Shown here: piece after piece, positions 24,718-36,325 of the stretch
Position numbering within the stretch: the stretch's first letter is position 1
How the letters are laid out: every line of letters begins with the position of its first letter
Assembly (NCBI GenBank): GCA_024449915.1
Contig: JAMZAV010004597.1
Coordinates: 1 to 64,000, forward strand
Source of the DNA: Sweltsa coloradensis
Taxonomy: Eukaryota; Arthropoda; Insecta; Plecoptera; Chloroperlidae
Direction: 5' to 3'
Length of the DNA: 64,000 nt
Notes under the pieces: model-generated
What the model saw: only the letters and a program-made list of their open reading frames with translations
What the model was told of the DNA's origin: nothing
Database searches by the model: none
Made by a program: the position numbers and the translations under genes

Positions 24718-25866
24718 TACGTCAAATTTACTTTCGCATGAATCTTATCGTAATTGATAGAACGACCCATGCACTCATGTATAGTGGGTTTTAATCTCAA
24801 AGTAAAAATATCATTGGAGTGAGTGGCAGGCCCTAGATTGTCAACATGTTGAATTAGGCAGGAAAGGTATACCAAACTCCGTTTTGGACGTGTTATTAAA
24901 TTAATTACTAGGTATTAGTAATGTAGGCGTTGTTGGTAACCATGATGCAAAATCGGTTACATTAACCAAATAGGCATACCCATAGGTCATTCATATAATT
25001 TTATTGACGCTATATCATTGTAATGGTAGTTTTACTAAAAATAAGGTCTTCTCATGTCATGTTGAGAATTTGAATAGACTATATGCTAGAACTTTATCAA
25101 TTTTATTTCTTTATTCGTGTTTGTATTATTTTGGATCTACATTTGGTTTGCTTATGTATTGGCACTAATTCACCAGGCTAACTAAGTGTAGTTACGGTTT
25201 GATGGGGGGGAAAATATACACACATGGTAGCAAGATGCTGAATTTGACCATAATTTTAAAAGTGAAGGCTATCTTGTCTTTCCTGGTATCCACCCAAAAT
25301 TCACCAGAACAATTTTAACATTGCTGGTTGATGTTGGTAGGTAAAAGTACAAAACGGCGGTATCCTTTAAAACATCTGCTATCTTGTCTATCGTATGATA
25401 AAATAAAACTGTGCACAAAAAGACAAAAACCCAGTCACAGTGATAGAAGCTGATTGTAATTCCCACCGTCACCTTCAGATAAGCTCGTTACGTTGGCCTA
25501 CCTACACCGCCGTTGTCCATGGAGACCAACCTCCGCAACCCTATACCTAAACACACTCGAAACCTTAACTTTTGAGTTCACCTCATTCGTTTAACAAACC
25601 AACCCAACTGTCCCCCAACGAGGGAAGTAATTAAGGCCTACACAAACAAGCAAAAACATAGTTTAATATGCGCACTTTTTGCGGAGCCTTCCACAGAACA
25701 TACGCGAAACTTTTTCGTTTCGGTCGGATTTAGCTCATTCTAATTATTTAATCAAAGCGGCGTGGTTTTGAGAGATACAGCCCAATGAGTGCCGATGTCA
25801 TTGTGTTCATGTACAGAAGATATTATCAAGTTTGTGATGAAGTTAACTGTCTGTGTTTCGTCGCAG
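24718..25866. other. Unassigned flank of the fold-back element
   Basis: No gene recognised. Contains CpG-moderate sequence at 25,440-25,620. It is repeated at about 31,504-32,645. Confidence 0.35.
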
Positions 25867-25971
25867 ACGAACGGAAGTCTTGCGAGGGGGATGTATCGAT
25901 TAGAAGAGGTCATCCTAACCTCACTTTACGAGTTGTTCGGAAGAATGACAGCTGTGGGCGAAGCAATACAA
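25867..25971 (+). other. Candidate protein-coding exon (35 codons), low confidence
   Basis: A pyrimidine-rich stretch ending TTTCGTCGCAG precedes the segment and a GTCAGT donor-like site follows it. Between them one frame stays open and codes for a mixed, helix-prone peptide containing MYRLEEVILTSLYELFGRM; it would be a phase-0 to phase-0 exon. I cannot place it in a family. The second copy of the block (near 32,637-32,745) keeps the outline with several frameshifts, as expected if that copy is simply lower-quality sequence. It could equally be a chance open frame. Confidence 0.25.
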
Positions 25972-26305
25972 GTCAGTTAACTAGACAAGACACTTGTTTG
26001 TGATTACATCTCTAGATAATTATTATGGTATTCTGTGGTCTTCTATTATTATTTATTAATTTTAACCACTCGAAAAATCGTAAACGTAAATGGTATGTTT
26101 ACAATTTGGGTCCTTGGGGGAGCAAATACTTGAAAGTAAAAGTCTATACAAATGTCTGTAATAAAGTCCCTACTTTTTTTGTAACGCGAAGTCTATTGCT
26201 TAAAACCAACCCGCATTAGCAAAATAACACATTTATTTTTAACTCTGGCATAAACTTGAGCATCGTTACACACTAAGAACTGGATGTTTGAATTTAATTT
26301 TACGA

Positions 26306-26600
26306 CATGTCTGACTTTTTGAAATATGTTTTGAATAATAAAACACATTTAAAAGAGTGTCTTACTTTAAATCACAGTTTCAAAAACGGTTTGAAAGAAT
26401 TTCCAAACAACTTCTGTTTTACTGTTGCCCTGAATTTGAAACGCATCTTAAAAATAATGACCAACTGAAAAATTCAAACATTTCCTGTTTTAAGACGTGT
26501 TTAGCTTAAAAAGTTTTTGAAATAAGTCCAAGATTTTCTCGCTTTCAAACATTTTCCACATTCAAAGACGTTTTTTTCAAACACTTTATTTCAGACATTG
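26306..26600. mobile_element. Possible small fold-back element rich in TTTGAAA
   Basis: The left end CATGTCTGACTTTTTGAAA has an inverted partner at the right, TTTCAGACATTG, with TTCAAACAC just inside it. Between them TTTGAAA and TTTCAAA words recur in both orientations. Repeated with errors at about 33,060-33,340. A loosely similar AT-rich stretch occurs at 39,090-39,380. Confidence 0.4.
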
Positions 26601-27230
26601 ATCTATATTTCACACCCCTACGCAATTCCAAGCTGCTTTAGGGCACATAATCATAGCGCCATTCTATATATTTAAAATCATAAATTTTTAAATGAATGAT
26701 GAATATATATCAAAAATACAAAAATAACAAAATACAACCTTTTACAACATCACAGCTCCATAAAAACATCGATGACAACATTTTAAGATATACATTAAAA
26801 TTGAAATAAAATAGAATTAATAATAAAATTAATTAATAAAATGTATTTATTTATGTATCGTTATATAAGTTATGTATAATGATTATTATCCAGTACTAAA
26901 TCACTAGGAAAAGTACTGAACAATTTACAATTTCCATATTGTTATGATTCCGATAATGTTGAATAATTTAGACCAAGTATAAAAGCCTGAATAATGAGGG
27001 CTTGCCTCCTTGCTTGAAAACAATAACATATTCGAAATGTGTCATACAAACGCACTAAAAATTATTGTAACTGATAGATATTATATGTGTGCAAAGAATT
27101 TTGTATTATTTTAGTCATGTAACGTCTTGGATTAAAAACTGAAAAACAAACGGACAATAAATACTATATTCTTATAACAAAATTATTCATTCTTAAAGTT
27201 ATAAATTAAAATATTTCTATTGTCCCAAGT
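26601..27230. other. AT-rich unassigned end of the first duplicated block
   Basis: Very AT-rich, with runs such as AATTAATAAAATTAATTAAT near 26,815. No coding or structured feature is supported. Confidence 0.35.
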
Positions 27231-27235
27231 CCAGG

Positions 27236-28070
27236 TGACGTCACCCCCGTCCTGCCCAGCTAAAAAACCCTAAAAAACACCCTTAATCAATAAATGAACA
27301 AAAAAAATTCCCTTTAAACGGCGGGCGCGGTTGTTGTTCTACCGGCTATTTTTGGAAAAAAAAGGGGGGTGGTTTTTGAATTTTCATGAAATAACACCCA
27401 AAGGGGCTGAAAGAAAAACTTCGGCCGGATATTGCAACAATGTAAAATGTTAATAAGGACCGTCACCGAGCTCTCGTGTCCACACAATGCGTGACTCACC
27501 CCACGTCCTGCCAGCTATTACTAAAAGCCTAATCAAAAACGACCACTCTCACGCGCGCGGTTTTTGTCTCCCGGCTACTGGATTTTTGATCATAAAGAAA
27601 CGCTCGGGGTAAAAGAAAATTTCGGACGAGAATTGCAACAATGTAACAATTTTAATAAGGACGGCACCGAGCTCATCGGTCAAACAAGTGCGTGACGCAA
27701 AAAAACCGGTCCTCCCCAGCATTACTAAACAGCCTAATCAATAATGACCCTCTCACGCGCGCGGGTTTTTTTCTCCCGTTATGGGTGTTGATCATAAAGA
27801 TAACACCCAAAGGGCTGAAAGACAAACTTCGGCCGAGATATTGCAACATGTAGACAATTTTAAAAAGGGGACGCGTCCCCGAGCTCATCGTGCCACACAA
27901 GGGGACGTCACCACCGCGTCCTCCCCGCTTTTATTTAAAAACCCCTAATCAAAAACTGCCACTCTCACGCCGCGGTTTGTCTACCGCTACGGGGTGTTGA
28001 TCTAAAGATAACCCCTCGGGGTTTGAAAGACAAACTTCGGACAGATTTTGCAAATGTAGAAAATGTTAAA
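27236..28070. repeat. Satellite units of the second block copy (about 4)
   Basis: About four ~210-bp units with the same landmarks as the 16.5-21.15 kb array: AACTTCGGCC or AACTTCGGAC, ATATTGCAACA and CCACTCTCACGCGCGCGG. The first is disrupted by a block of A, G and T runs at 27,350-27,390. They correspond in order to the final four units of the main array. Confidence 0.85.
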
Positions 28071-29117
28071 AAGGGAAAAAAGTTTTTTTGGAATTGGTTA
28101 AACGTATAAAATCGACGTAGTTTGATGTCTTAACAGGAAGTGTGATTTTTTAAATCAATTCACAAAATTTAATAAAAAAGTTTCTAAACAAAAAACATGA
28201 AATTTTACATTCAAATAGTTTGCTATAGGTCTATCAAATTGTTTTTAATCCAACATGTTCAAAAATTCCTTAAATTTGATTGATTTCAATCGAAAAACGG
28301 TTTCAAAAAATTAGCTAATATTTTGCCTACCGATTTTTTTTAATTTTTTTGATAATCCTAATAACTCTTGGCCCTTTTTTCTCCTTTTGCTTTTTAAAAA
28401 TTTAAAAAAAATGTACGTAAAAAAACCGGGGTACTCAAAAAAAAATTAAAATGAAGGTTATTACATTTTAAAAGTTTAATCTAGCAAGAAATGTTCGTGT
28501 TTTCTTAAAACCAGCTTGACTACGATAAAAGGGTTTACAAACCAATCTTATCAGAATTTTCGGATAAGCAATATTATTCCATTTACAAAAGTTTTTGGAA
28601 GTGAGAAAAGGAGTAAGGTCATTAAATCAGTCCCAATTTAGCGATCGTTTCAATCAGTACTATAGTGAAAGGAAACAATTTGTCTAGTTTTTTACTACCT
28701 AGGTCAAGCTTCAGACAACAATGAGGCCCCAAAAAAATTGATTTAAGATCAAATTATAATTCCTATCCATAGCTTAAATCGATAATAATGTATGGATCAA
28801 AAATTACTATAATATGTTGACGTTTGTATTGGGGTAGACATTCAATCCACAACGCGCCTATAGATACATAATTCTATGAAAAAAGCTCAACGAATAAAAT
28901 TAAAGGTTTTTTACATTTAAATTTATCTCACGATAAAATTTTACACTCGGTTTATCACAGAAAGTTTTTAGGTCGACATTTAGTGTATTTCGATTCGATG
29001 CAAGGTCGTTAATATGACGCAATAAATGGGTTTTTGTATTTTTAATTTTTTTCGACCACTTCCAACGTCATATCTCACCAATTCTAAACTAACAAAATTT
29101 TAAAATTATCGTCTATA

Positions 29118-31501
29118 GTAGGGGCATTTTGGACACTTTTGTGACCGTTGAGAGACAAGGACGATTTCTCAACGGATTTGTCCTCTAAGAAGGTTTTAAA
29201 AAATATTTAGCCCAATGCCCCTCGCGAAAGTGTGGGCATACTCCGCCAGAGCCCAAAATCCAATATGGCGACCATTTAACACTCTGACACTATCTTTGCA
29301 ATGGTTTAGCCTAGAGTATCGCGTAGTATGGGGTTTTTTAAATGGTTTTGAGGGTCGAGGAATTCGTTTCTAAAAGTTGGTTTGCGATTAAACCCTTTTT
29401 TTAAGCATCGAATCCCAAAATGGCCGTCGATTGCAGCTTGGAATACCCAGTTTCTCGAAATCGTAGTAGAACTTTCATATAAGACTCGAATGAAAGCCCT
29501 GTTCAAATAATATTGGTATTGACAGAAAAGCTACCAGATAGTGCTCATAAATATAATAATTGGTCAAAACTTCAATAATAATACGAAAATATGTGCTCCT
29601 TTTATAGACAATTTAGCGATTTTCAAAAGTGCTGTGATAAGAGTGGCTATGGCCATGAATTGAGAGACAATGAAAATTTTCTCAACGGATTTGTCCTCTA
29701 AAAAGGGTTTTTATAAAAAATTAAGCCCCCATGCCCCTCGCGAAAGTGTGGCATACCCCGCCAGAGCCCAAAATCCAATTGGCGGCCATTTGTCATGTCA
29801 GCACTATCTTTGCAATGGTTTAGCCTAAAGTATAGCGTAGTATATGGTTTTTTATGGTTTTGGGGTCGAGGAAATTTCGTTTCTGAAGTCGTTTTGGCGA
29901 TTAGCCCCCATTTTTTAAAGCATCGAATCCTAGATGGCCGTCGATTTACAGTTTGGAATACCTAATTTCTCGAAATCGTAGTAGAACTTTCATATAAGAC
30001 TTGAATGAAAGCCATGTACACATAATTTTGAATAATTGACAGTAGAGCTACCAGATAGTGCTCTAAATCTAATAATTGGTCAAACTTAAATACTAATTAA
30101 CAACTCTCTATCACTAAAACTGCGACGGAATAACAATGTTCCCATACTACTATTCCGAGCTGTAAATCGACGGCCATCTTAGATTCAAAGCTTAAAAATG
30201 GGTCTATCATCAAAACGATTTCCCAGAACCGAATTCCTTGACCCCCAAAACCATAAACACCATATACTACGCGATACTTAAGGCTAAACCATTGCAAAGT
30301 TAGTGTCTGACATGACAAATGGCCGCCATATTGGATTTTGGGCTCTGGCGAAGAAATGCCCACACTTTCGCGAGGAGCATGGGGGTTTAAATTTTTTTTA
30401 CTAAACCATCTTAGAGGAGAAACCCGTTGAGAAATTGTCATTGTCTCTAAATTCATGTGCCTTAGCCACTCTTATCACAGCACTTTAGTTAATCGCTAAA
30501 TTGTCTATAAAGGAGCACATATTTTCGTATTATTATTGAATTTGACCAATTATTAGATTTATGAGCACTATCTGGTAGCTCTATTGTCAATTATTCAAAA
30601 TTATTTGAACAGGCTTTCATTCGAGTCTTATATGAAAGTTCTACTACGATTTCGAAAAACTGGGTATTCCAAGCTGCAAATCGACGGCCATCTTGGATTC
30701 GATGTTTAAAAAATGAGTTTACTGCCAAAACGACTTCAAAACGAATTCCTCGACCCCAAAACCATAAAAACCATATACTACGCAATAATTTAGGCTAAAC
30801 CATGTGCAAAGATAGTGTCTGACATGACAAATGGCCGCCATATTGGATTTTGGGCTCTGGCAGAGTATGCCCACAATTTCGCGAGGGGCATGGGGGCTTA
30901 ATTTTTTATAAAACCTTTTTAGAGAAAAAATCCGTTGAGAAATTGTCATTGTCTCTCAATTCATGGGGCCAAGCCACTCTTATCACGCCCTTTAGAAAAT
31001 CGCTAAATTGTCTATAAAAGGAGCATATATTTTCGTTTTAATTATTGAAGTTTTGACCAATTATTAGATTTATGAGCACTATCTGGTAGCTCTACTGTCA
31101 ATTATCCAATATTATTTGAACAGGGCTTTCATTCGAGTCTTATATGAAGTTCTACTACGATTTCGAGAAAACTGGGTATTCCAAGCTGCAAATCGACGGC
31201 CATTTTGGGATTCGATGCTTTAAAAAGGGGTTTTTAATCGCCAACCGACTTCAGAAACGAATTCCTCGACCCTCAAAACCATAAAAACCACTACTACGCG
31301 ATACTCTAGGCTAAACCATTGCAAAGATAGTGTCAGACGTGTTAAATGGCCGCCATATTGGATTTTGGGCTCTGGCGGAGTATGCCCCCCTTTTTGCGAG
31401 GGGCATGGGGCTAAATATTTTATAAAACCTTCTTAGGGGACAAATCCGTTTGAGAATCGTCATTGTCTCCAACGGTCACAAAAGTGTCCGAATGACCCTA
31501 C
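29118..31501. mobile_element. Fold-back element, second block copy
   Basis: Same architecture as the element at 22.27-24.72 kb, including the GTAGGG start, two forward units, three reverse units and a GACCCTAC end with TA outside. In places it reads cleaner than the first copy (for example no poly-A run), so the two copies can correct each other. No coding capacity. Confidence 0.75.
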
Positions 31502-34500
31502 TATACGTCATTTACTTCGCATGAAACTTATCGTAATTGATATAACGACCCATGCGTTCATAGTGGATTTTATCTCAAAGTAAAAATATCATTGGAGTGA
31601 GTGGCAGGCCCCAGATTGTCAAAATGTTGATTAGGCAGGAAAGGTTACCAAACTCTCGTTTTGGACGTGTTACCAAAAGAGATTAGTAAATTTTGCGTTT
31701 TAGGTAACCATGATGCAAAATCGGTTAAAATTACAAAAAGGCATACCCATAGGTCATTCATATAAATTTTTTTACGCCCATTCATTGTAATGGTAGTTTT
31801 TTCTAAAATAAGGTCTTCTCATGCATGTTGAGATTTGAATAGACTATATCTAGAACTTATCAATTTTATTTATTTATTCGTGTTTGTATTAATTTTGGAT
31901 CTACATTTGGTTTGCCCTTTTGTATTGGCATAATTCCCAAGGGTAACTAAGTGTAAGTTACGGGTTTTATGGGGGGGAAATATACACACATGGTACCCAA
32001 GGATGCTGAATTTGACCAAATTTTAAAAAAATGAAGGCTATCTTTCCCCGTATCCACCCAAAATCACCAGAAACAATTTTAACATTGGGTGGTTGATGTT
32101 GGTAGGTAAAGTACAAAACGGCGGTATCCTTTAAAACAATCTGCTATCTTGTCTATCGGTAGATAAAATACTGTGCACAAAGACAAAAACCCCTGTCACA
32201 GTGATAGAAGGCTGCATTGTAATTCACACCGCGTCACCTCAGATAAGCTCGATTACGTTAGGCCCACCTACACCGGCCGTTGTCATGGAGACAACCTCCG
32301 CAACCTAACCCAAACACACTCGACCTATAACCTTTTGAGTTCACCTCATTCGTTTAACAAACCAACCCAACTGTCCCAACGAGGGAAGTATTAGGCCTAC
32401 ACAAACAGAGCAAAAAAAATAGTTTCATATGCGCACTTTTTGCGGAGCCTTCCACGAACATACCGAAACTTTTCGTTTCGGTCGATTTAGCTCATTCTAA
32501 AATTTGTTTATCAAAGCGGGGGTGGTTTTGAGAGATACAGCAATGAGTGCCGATGTCATTGTGTTCATGTACAGAAGATAATTAGCAAGTTTGTGATGAA
32601 GTTAACTGTCCCTTTTTTCGTCGCATACAACGGAAGTCTTGCGAGGGGGAATGGTATCGATTGAAGAGGGCATCCTAACCTCACTTTTCGAGTTGTTCGG
32701 AAAAAATGACAGCTGTGGGCAAACAATACAAGTCAGTTATACTAGACAAGACACTTGTTTTGATTACATCTCTAGATAATTTTTATGGTATTATGTGGTA
32801 TTATATTATTTATTATTTAATTTTAACCACTCGAAAAATCGTAAAACGTAAATGGTATGTTTTACAATTTGGGCCCTTGGGGGTAAAAATACTTGGAAGC
32901 AAAATACTATACAAAGTCTGCAATAAAGTCTTAGTTTTTTGTAACGAAGTCTATTGCTTTAAAACCCGCATTAAACAAAATAACACATTTATTTTTAACT
33001 CTGCTAAACTTGAGCATCGTTACACACTAAGAACTGGATGTTTTTAATTTAATTTTAAGACATGTCTGACTTTTGAAATATGTTTGAAAAATAAAACACC
33101 ATTTAAAAAGGGGTCTTACTTTAAACACAATTTTTAAAAACGTTTGAAAATTTCAAAAAATTCTTTTTTCGGGTGCTGAATTTGAAAGCATTTTAAAAAA
33201 TGCCCCAAACTAAAAAATTAAAACTTTTCCCTGTTTTAAGAGTTTTAGCTTAAAAAGTTTTTGAAATAAGTCAAGATTTCTCGTTTTAAAACATTTTCCA
33301 CATTAAAAACGTTTTTTTCAAACATTTTTATTTCAGACATTATTATTTTTTCACCCCCAGAAATTTCCCAAGCGGTTTTTAGGGCACAAATCATAGGCCA
33401 TTCTATATATTTAAAACAAATTTTTAAATGAATGATGAATATATACAAAAATACAAAAATAAAAAAATACAACCTTTTAAAACATACAGCTCCATAAAAA
33501 CACGATAAAAAACATTTTAAGATATACTTTAAAAAATTGAAAAAAAATGGTTTAAAAAAATAAAATTAATTAATAAAATGTATTTTTTTATGATCGTTAT
33601 ATAAGTTTTTGTATAATGATTATTATCCAGTACTAAATCCTAGGAAGTACTAACAATTACAATTTCAATATTGTTATGATTCCGAAATAAAATGTTGAAA
33701 AATTTTAGCCAAAAAGTAAAAAAGCCTAAAAATAAGGGAGGGCTTCCCTCCTTGCTTGAAACAATAACATATTCGAATGTGTCATACAAACGCACTAAAA
33801 ATTTTTGTAATTTGATAGATATTATATGTGTGCAAAGAATTTTGTTTTATTTTAGTCTTTAAACGTCTTGGATTAAAAACTAAAAAAACAAAGGACAATA
33901 AATACTTTTATCTTATAAAAAATTATTTTTCCCTTAAAGTTTTTAAATTTAAAATATTTCTTTTGGCCCCAAGTCCACGGAAAAACTTTTATTTTTTTAA
34001 GTTGGCGCCCATTTTTTGCATCTGTCAATTTTGCTTTTTACGCCATAGGAGGTGCGGAGTACGTAATCCCTTTTTTGGCTACCTGGCAGCGATGCGCGCG
34101 CACCGGCCCCCCGGGACCCCAAAAGGGCCTAAAAATACGCGGGGGTTTTAAATTTCATAATAATGCGTAATCGTGATTTTTTTACTTCAATGAACAGTGA
34201 GATCGTCGAATTAATAGGCTTATCCTACTTTATGTTTTTGCAATCTTTTTTGAAAGGGGGGGGGGCAATGGATTTCTCATAGTGACTAGTGAAAAAAACA
34301 CTTTGGTTTGATGAAATGGCTAAGGCTGACGAGAATTCGAATGTCCAAAAAAAGACTTCAGGGCCGAGTTTCAGCACATCGCATCACATCCATTATTCTG
34401 GATTGCAGTGAGAATTTTTGTACAAATCTAGGTTAGCCTTGAAACCTTGTGGGCCTACCCTAGGCTTCTAGGCCTGGGCCGGGCCCTACCCCGGGCCCTA

Positions 34501-34569
34501 CATCCAGGTTTTTTACGCCTACCCTACTGGGGTAGCTACCCCGGGTACTTTTTCGGTTGGTAGGGAAAT

Positions 34570-34890
34570 TTTTTTTTATGGTCCCTACAAAATTTTTAAC
34601 GTCGCTTTTTTTAAATCTAAAGTATCTACAAAATTTTAAAACTTTGCTATTTTAAAACTTAAGTAGGCACCTACAAAACCATTAACGTCGTTTTTAAAAA
34701 TCGGTAAACCTTAGTAGAGGGACGGGGTTTGGGCTAATACTCCCCTAAAAAACCTTTTTAACGTCGCTATTTTATTAAAGGGACTTTCAAGGAAAAAAGA
34801 CTTTGGGCTTAAAATAGCGCGTAAAGGTAAAGAAGGAAACTTTGTTTTAAAAAGCAACGTTAAGGTTTTTTGTAGGTGGGATTACCGCTA
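34570..34890. repeat. Short degenerate repeats around CTACAAAA...AACGTCG
   Basis: The words CTACAAAATTTTTAACGTCGC, CTACAAAACCATTAACGTCG and CCTAAAAAACCTTTTTAACG recur with 40-85 bp spacing. An inverted version (CAACGTTAAGG, then TTTTTTGTAGG) closes the stretch. It may be the remnant of a fold-back element blurred by poor sequence. Confidence 0.4.
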
Positions 34891-35884
34891 TAATACCCGT
34901 CCGCTCGTTTACAGGTTTTTTACCTTAAAATCTAAGTTCCTACTGATAAAAAAACTGTCATACCACCAAAAGATTCCCTAGCCCTAATCAGGGGGGTAGG
35001 CTTGGGCCCCTAGGGGGTTTTGCTTTGTAAAGGTAGGCATAAGCCCCTAGGCCAGTCTTTCTCTGGGCCCTTTTTACTTTTCCAAGGTCTAGGCTTAGGC
35101 CAGGGTTGGGTTATGCATTTTTTGGAAAAAAACCCTGGAACTTTTTTGGGTTTGTATGGCCCGGTTTTTAAAAACTTTTTCTTTGGGTTCCGAATTTTCC
35201 GTGGCTACAGGCGCCGCTAGTTCTGGGATAAATCGATAAGAGCGCACCCAAAATTTTTTTCTTTACAAAACAAATTCCCGGTATTTTTTTTTTTCAGTGT
35301 TTTTTTTGAAAAAAAAAACGGGTTTTAAAAAAAACCGGGTCATACCAACCGAAGAAGTATCCAAGACCGTAGGTCTGGCCCAAGATCAGTCGAGGGCCAT
35401 TGCGATCCAAACACGGCATTGCTTTGACCGTGGCACCCCAAGGGGGTCTTCCCAAGGCAAGCCCTTGCTGTTGCCCATCAGACCTTGGTCGTCCCAAAAA
35501 GTAATTTATCCTATGGCTGTGTGGGTATAATTTTACGAGAAGCAAGAATTGATAAAAAATGCCAAAATCTTCTACGGCAGAACGAAAAATTTGCTAAATT
35601 TTTCTTAGGGTTTTGCTTCTTTGGGAAATTATATTTCGTTCCGAGTCGAAAAGGTTGACGCTAACCCGCCTTTTAAAACATGATTAACAAATTAGCATTT
35701 AGGCCTATAGGGAAATTAGAGTAGAGCCTATGATGGGAAATTGTTTCTTACGTTCGGCGGACATACCAATAAAAAAAAAAACAAAAATCCAACCCTTTTT
35801 AACTTTTTCTTTTTAAAAATTTTTTTAAAGGCTCTAAACCCCAAAAGGGGTTTTTATCAAAAAATAAAGAATAAAATAAAAAAA

Positions 35885-35975
35885 ATCATCTCGTCAAGGA
35901 TTTGAACCCAACGAACCCCCTCACACAAAATCAAACCCGCTACCGGTACCATCCTGCCTCACCGCACTATGTCAA
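35885..35975 (-). mobile_element. Possible tRNA-like SINE remnant
   Basis: The minus strand contains GGGTTCAAATCCTTGACGAG, a plausible B box, with GGTACCGGTAGCGGGTTTG upstream in a position fitting a degenerate A box. It lies in low-quality sequence, so the cloverleaf cannot be judged. Confidence 0.35.
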
Positions 35976-36179
35976 AGGGGTGCCTATAAACATACTAGTG
36001 AACAAATTGAACGTAAAAATTTTTTCTTGCCTTTGGCAACACTAACAAGTGCAAAAAACAAGCCTGGGGGGCCTAGGCTAGACCTTTTGTAATAATCTAT
36101 TTTGGGTTATTGGTTCAAAATTCAGAGTGATTACAATTCCTCGTTCTAAAAATTTGTATTACTTACTTCTGTTACCCCC

Positions 36180-36325
36180 AAACCCAATAGCAAATTTTTA
36201 GCTCAATGTAAGAATATTTTTAGAAATTTTTACGTTCTGACAAAAGATGAAAATTTTTAGAAATTTCTTACGTTCTGGGTAAGAAAAATTTTTTAGCATT
36301 TTTTACGTTCCCCGTGAGAAAAAGC
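36180..36325. repeat. Short tandem repeat around TTTTTACGTTCTG
   Basis: Three imperfect units of about 50-60 bp, each with AGAAATTTTTACGTTCTG-like sequence (near 36,217, 36,257 and 36,295), lie in tandem. Sequence quality here is poor. Confidence 0.4.

Larger units (their letters stand above)
20290..27230. repeat. First copy of a ~6.9-kb direct duplication
   Basis: The last four satellite units, the 22.27-24.72 kb fold-back element and the flanks up to CCCAAGTCCA at 27,230 are repeated in the same order and orientation at 27,236-33,975. Unit-specific quirks are shared, for example the run of A after GACGTCAC near 20,740 and again near 27,700. That identifies these particular units as the source and not generic satellite homology. 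Confidence 0.9.
27236..33975. repeat. Second, degraded copy of the ~6.9-kb block
   Basis: This copy collinearly repeats 20,290-27,230: four satellite units (27,236-28,070), the satellite flank (28,075-29,117), the fold-back element (29,118-31,501) and the right flank to 33,975. It is about 3% shorter. It differs by scattered short deletions and by stretches in which mixed sequence is replaced by A, T, C or G runs. Such differences look like an unpolished consensus and not evolutionary divergence. An unmerged contig overlap is the likeliest explanation; a true tandem duplication is the alternative. Confidence 0.9.
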
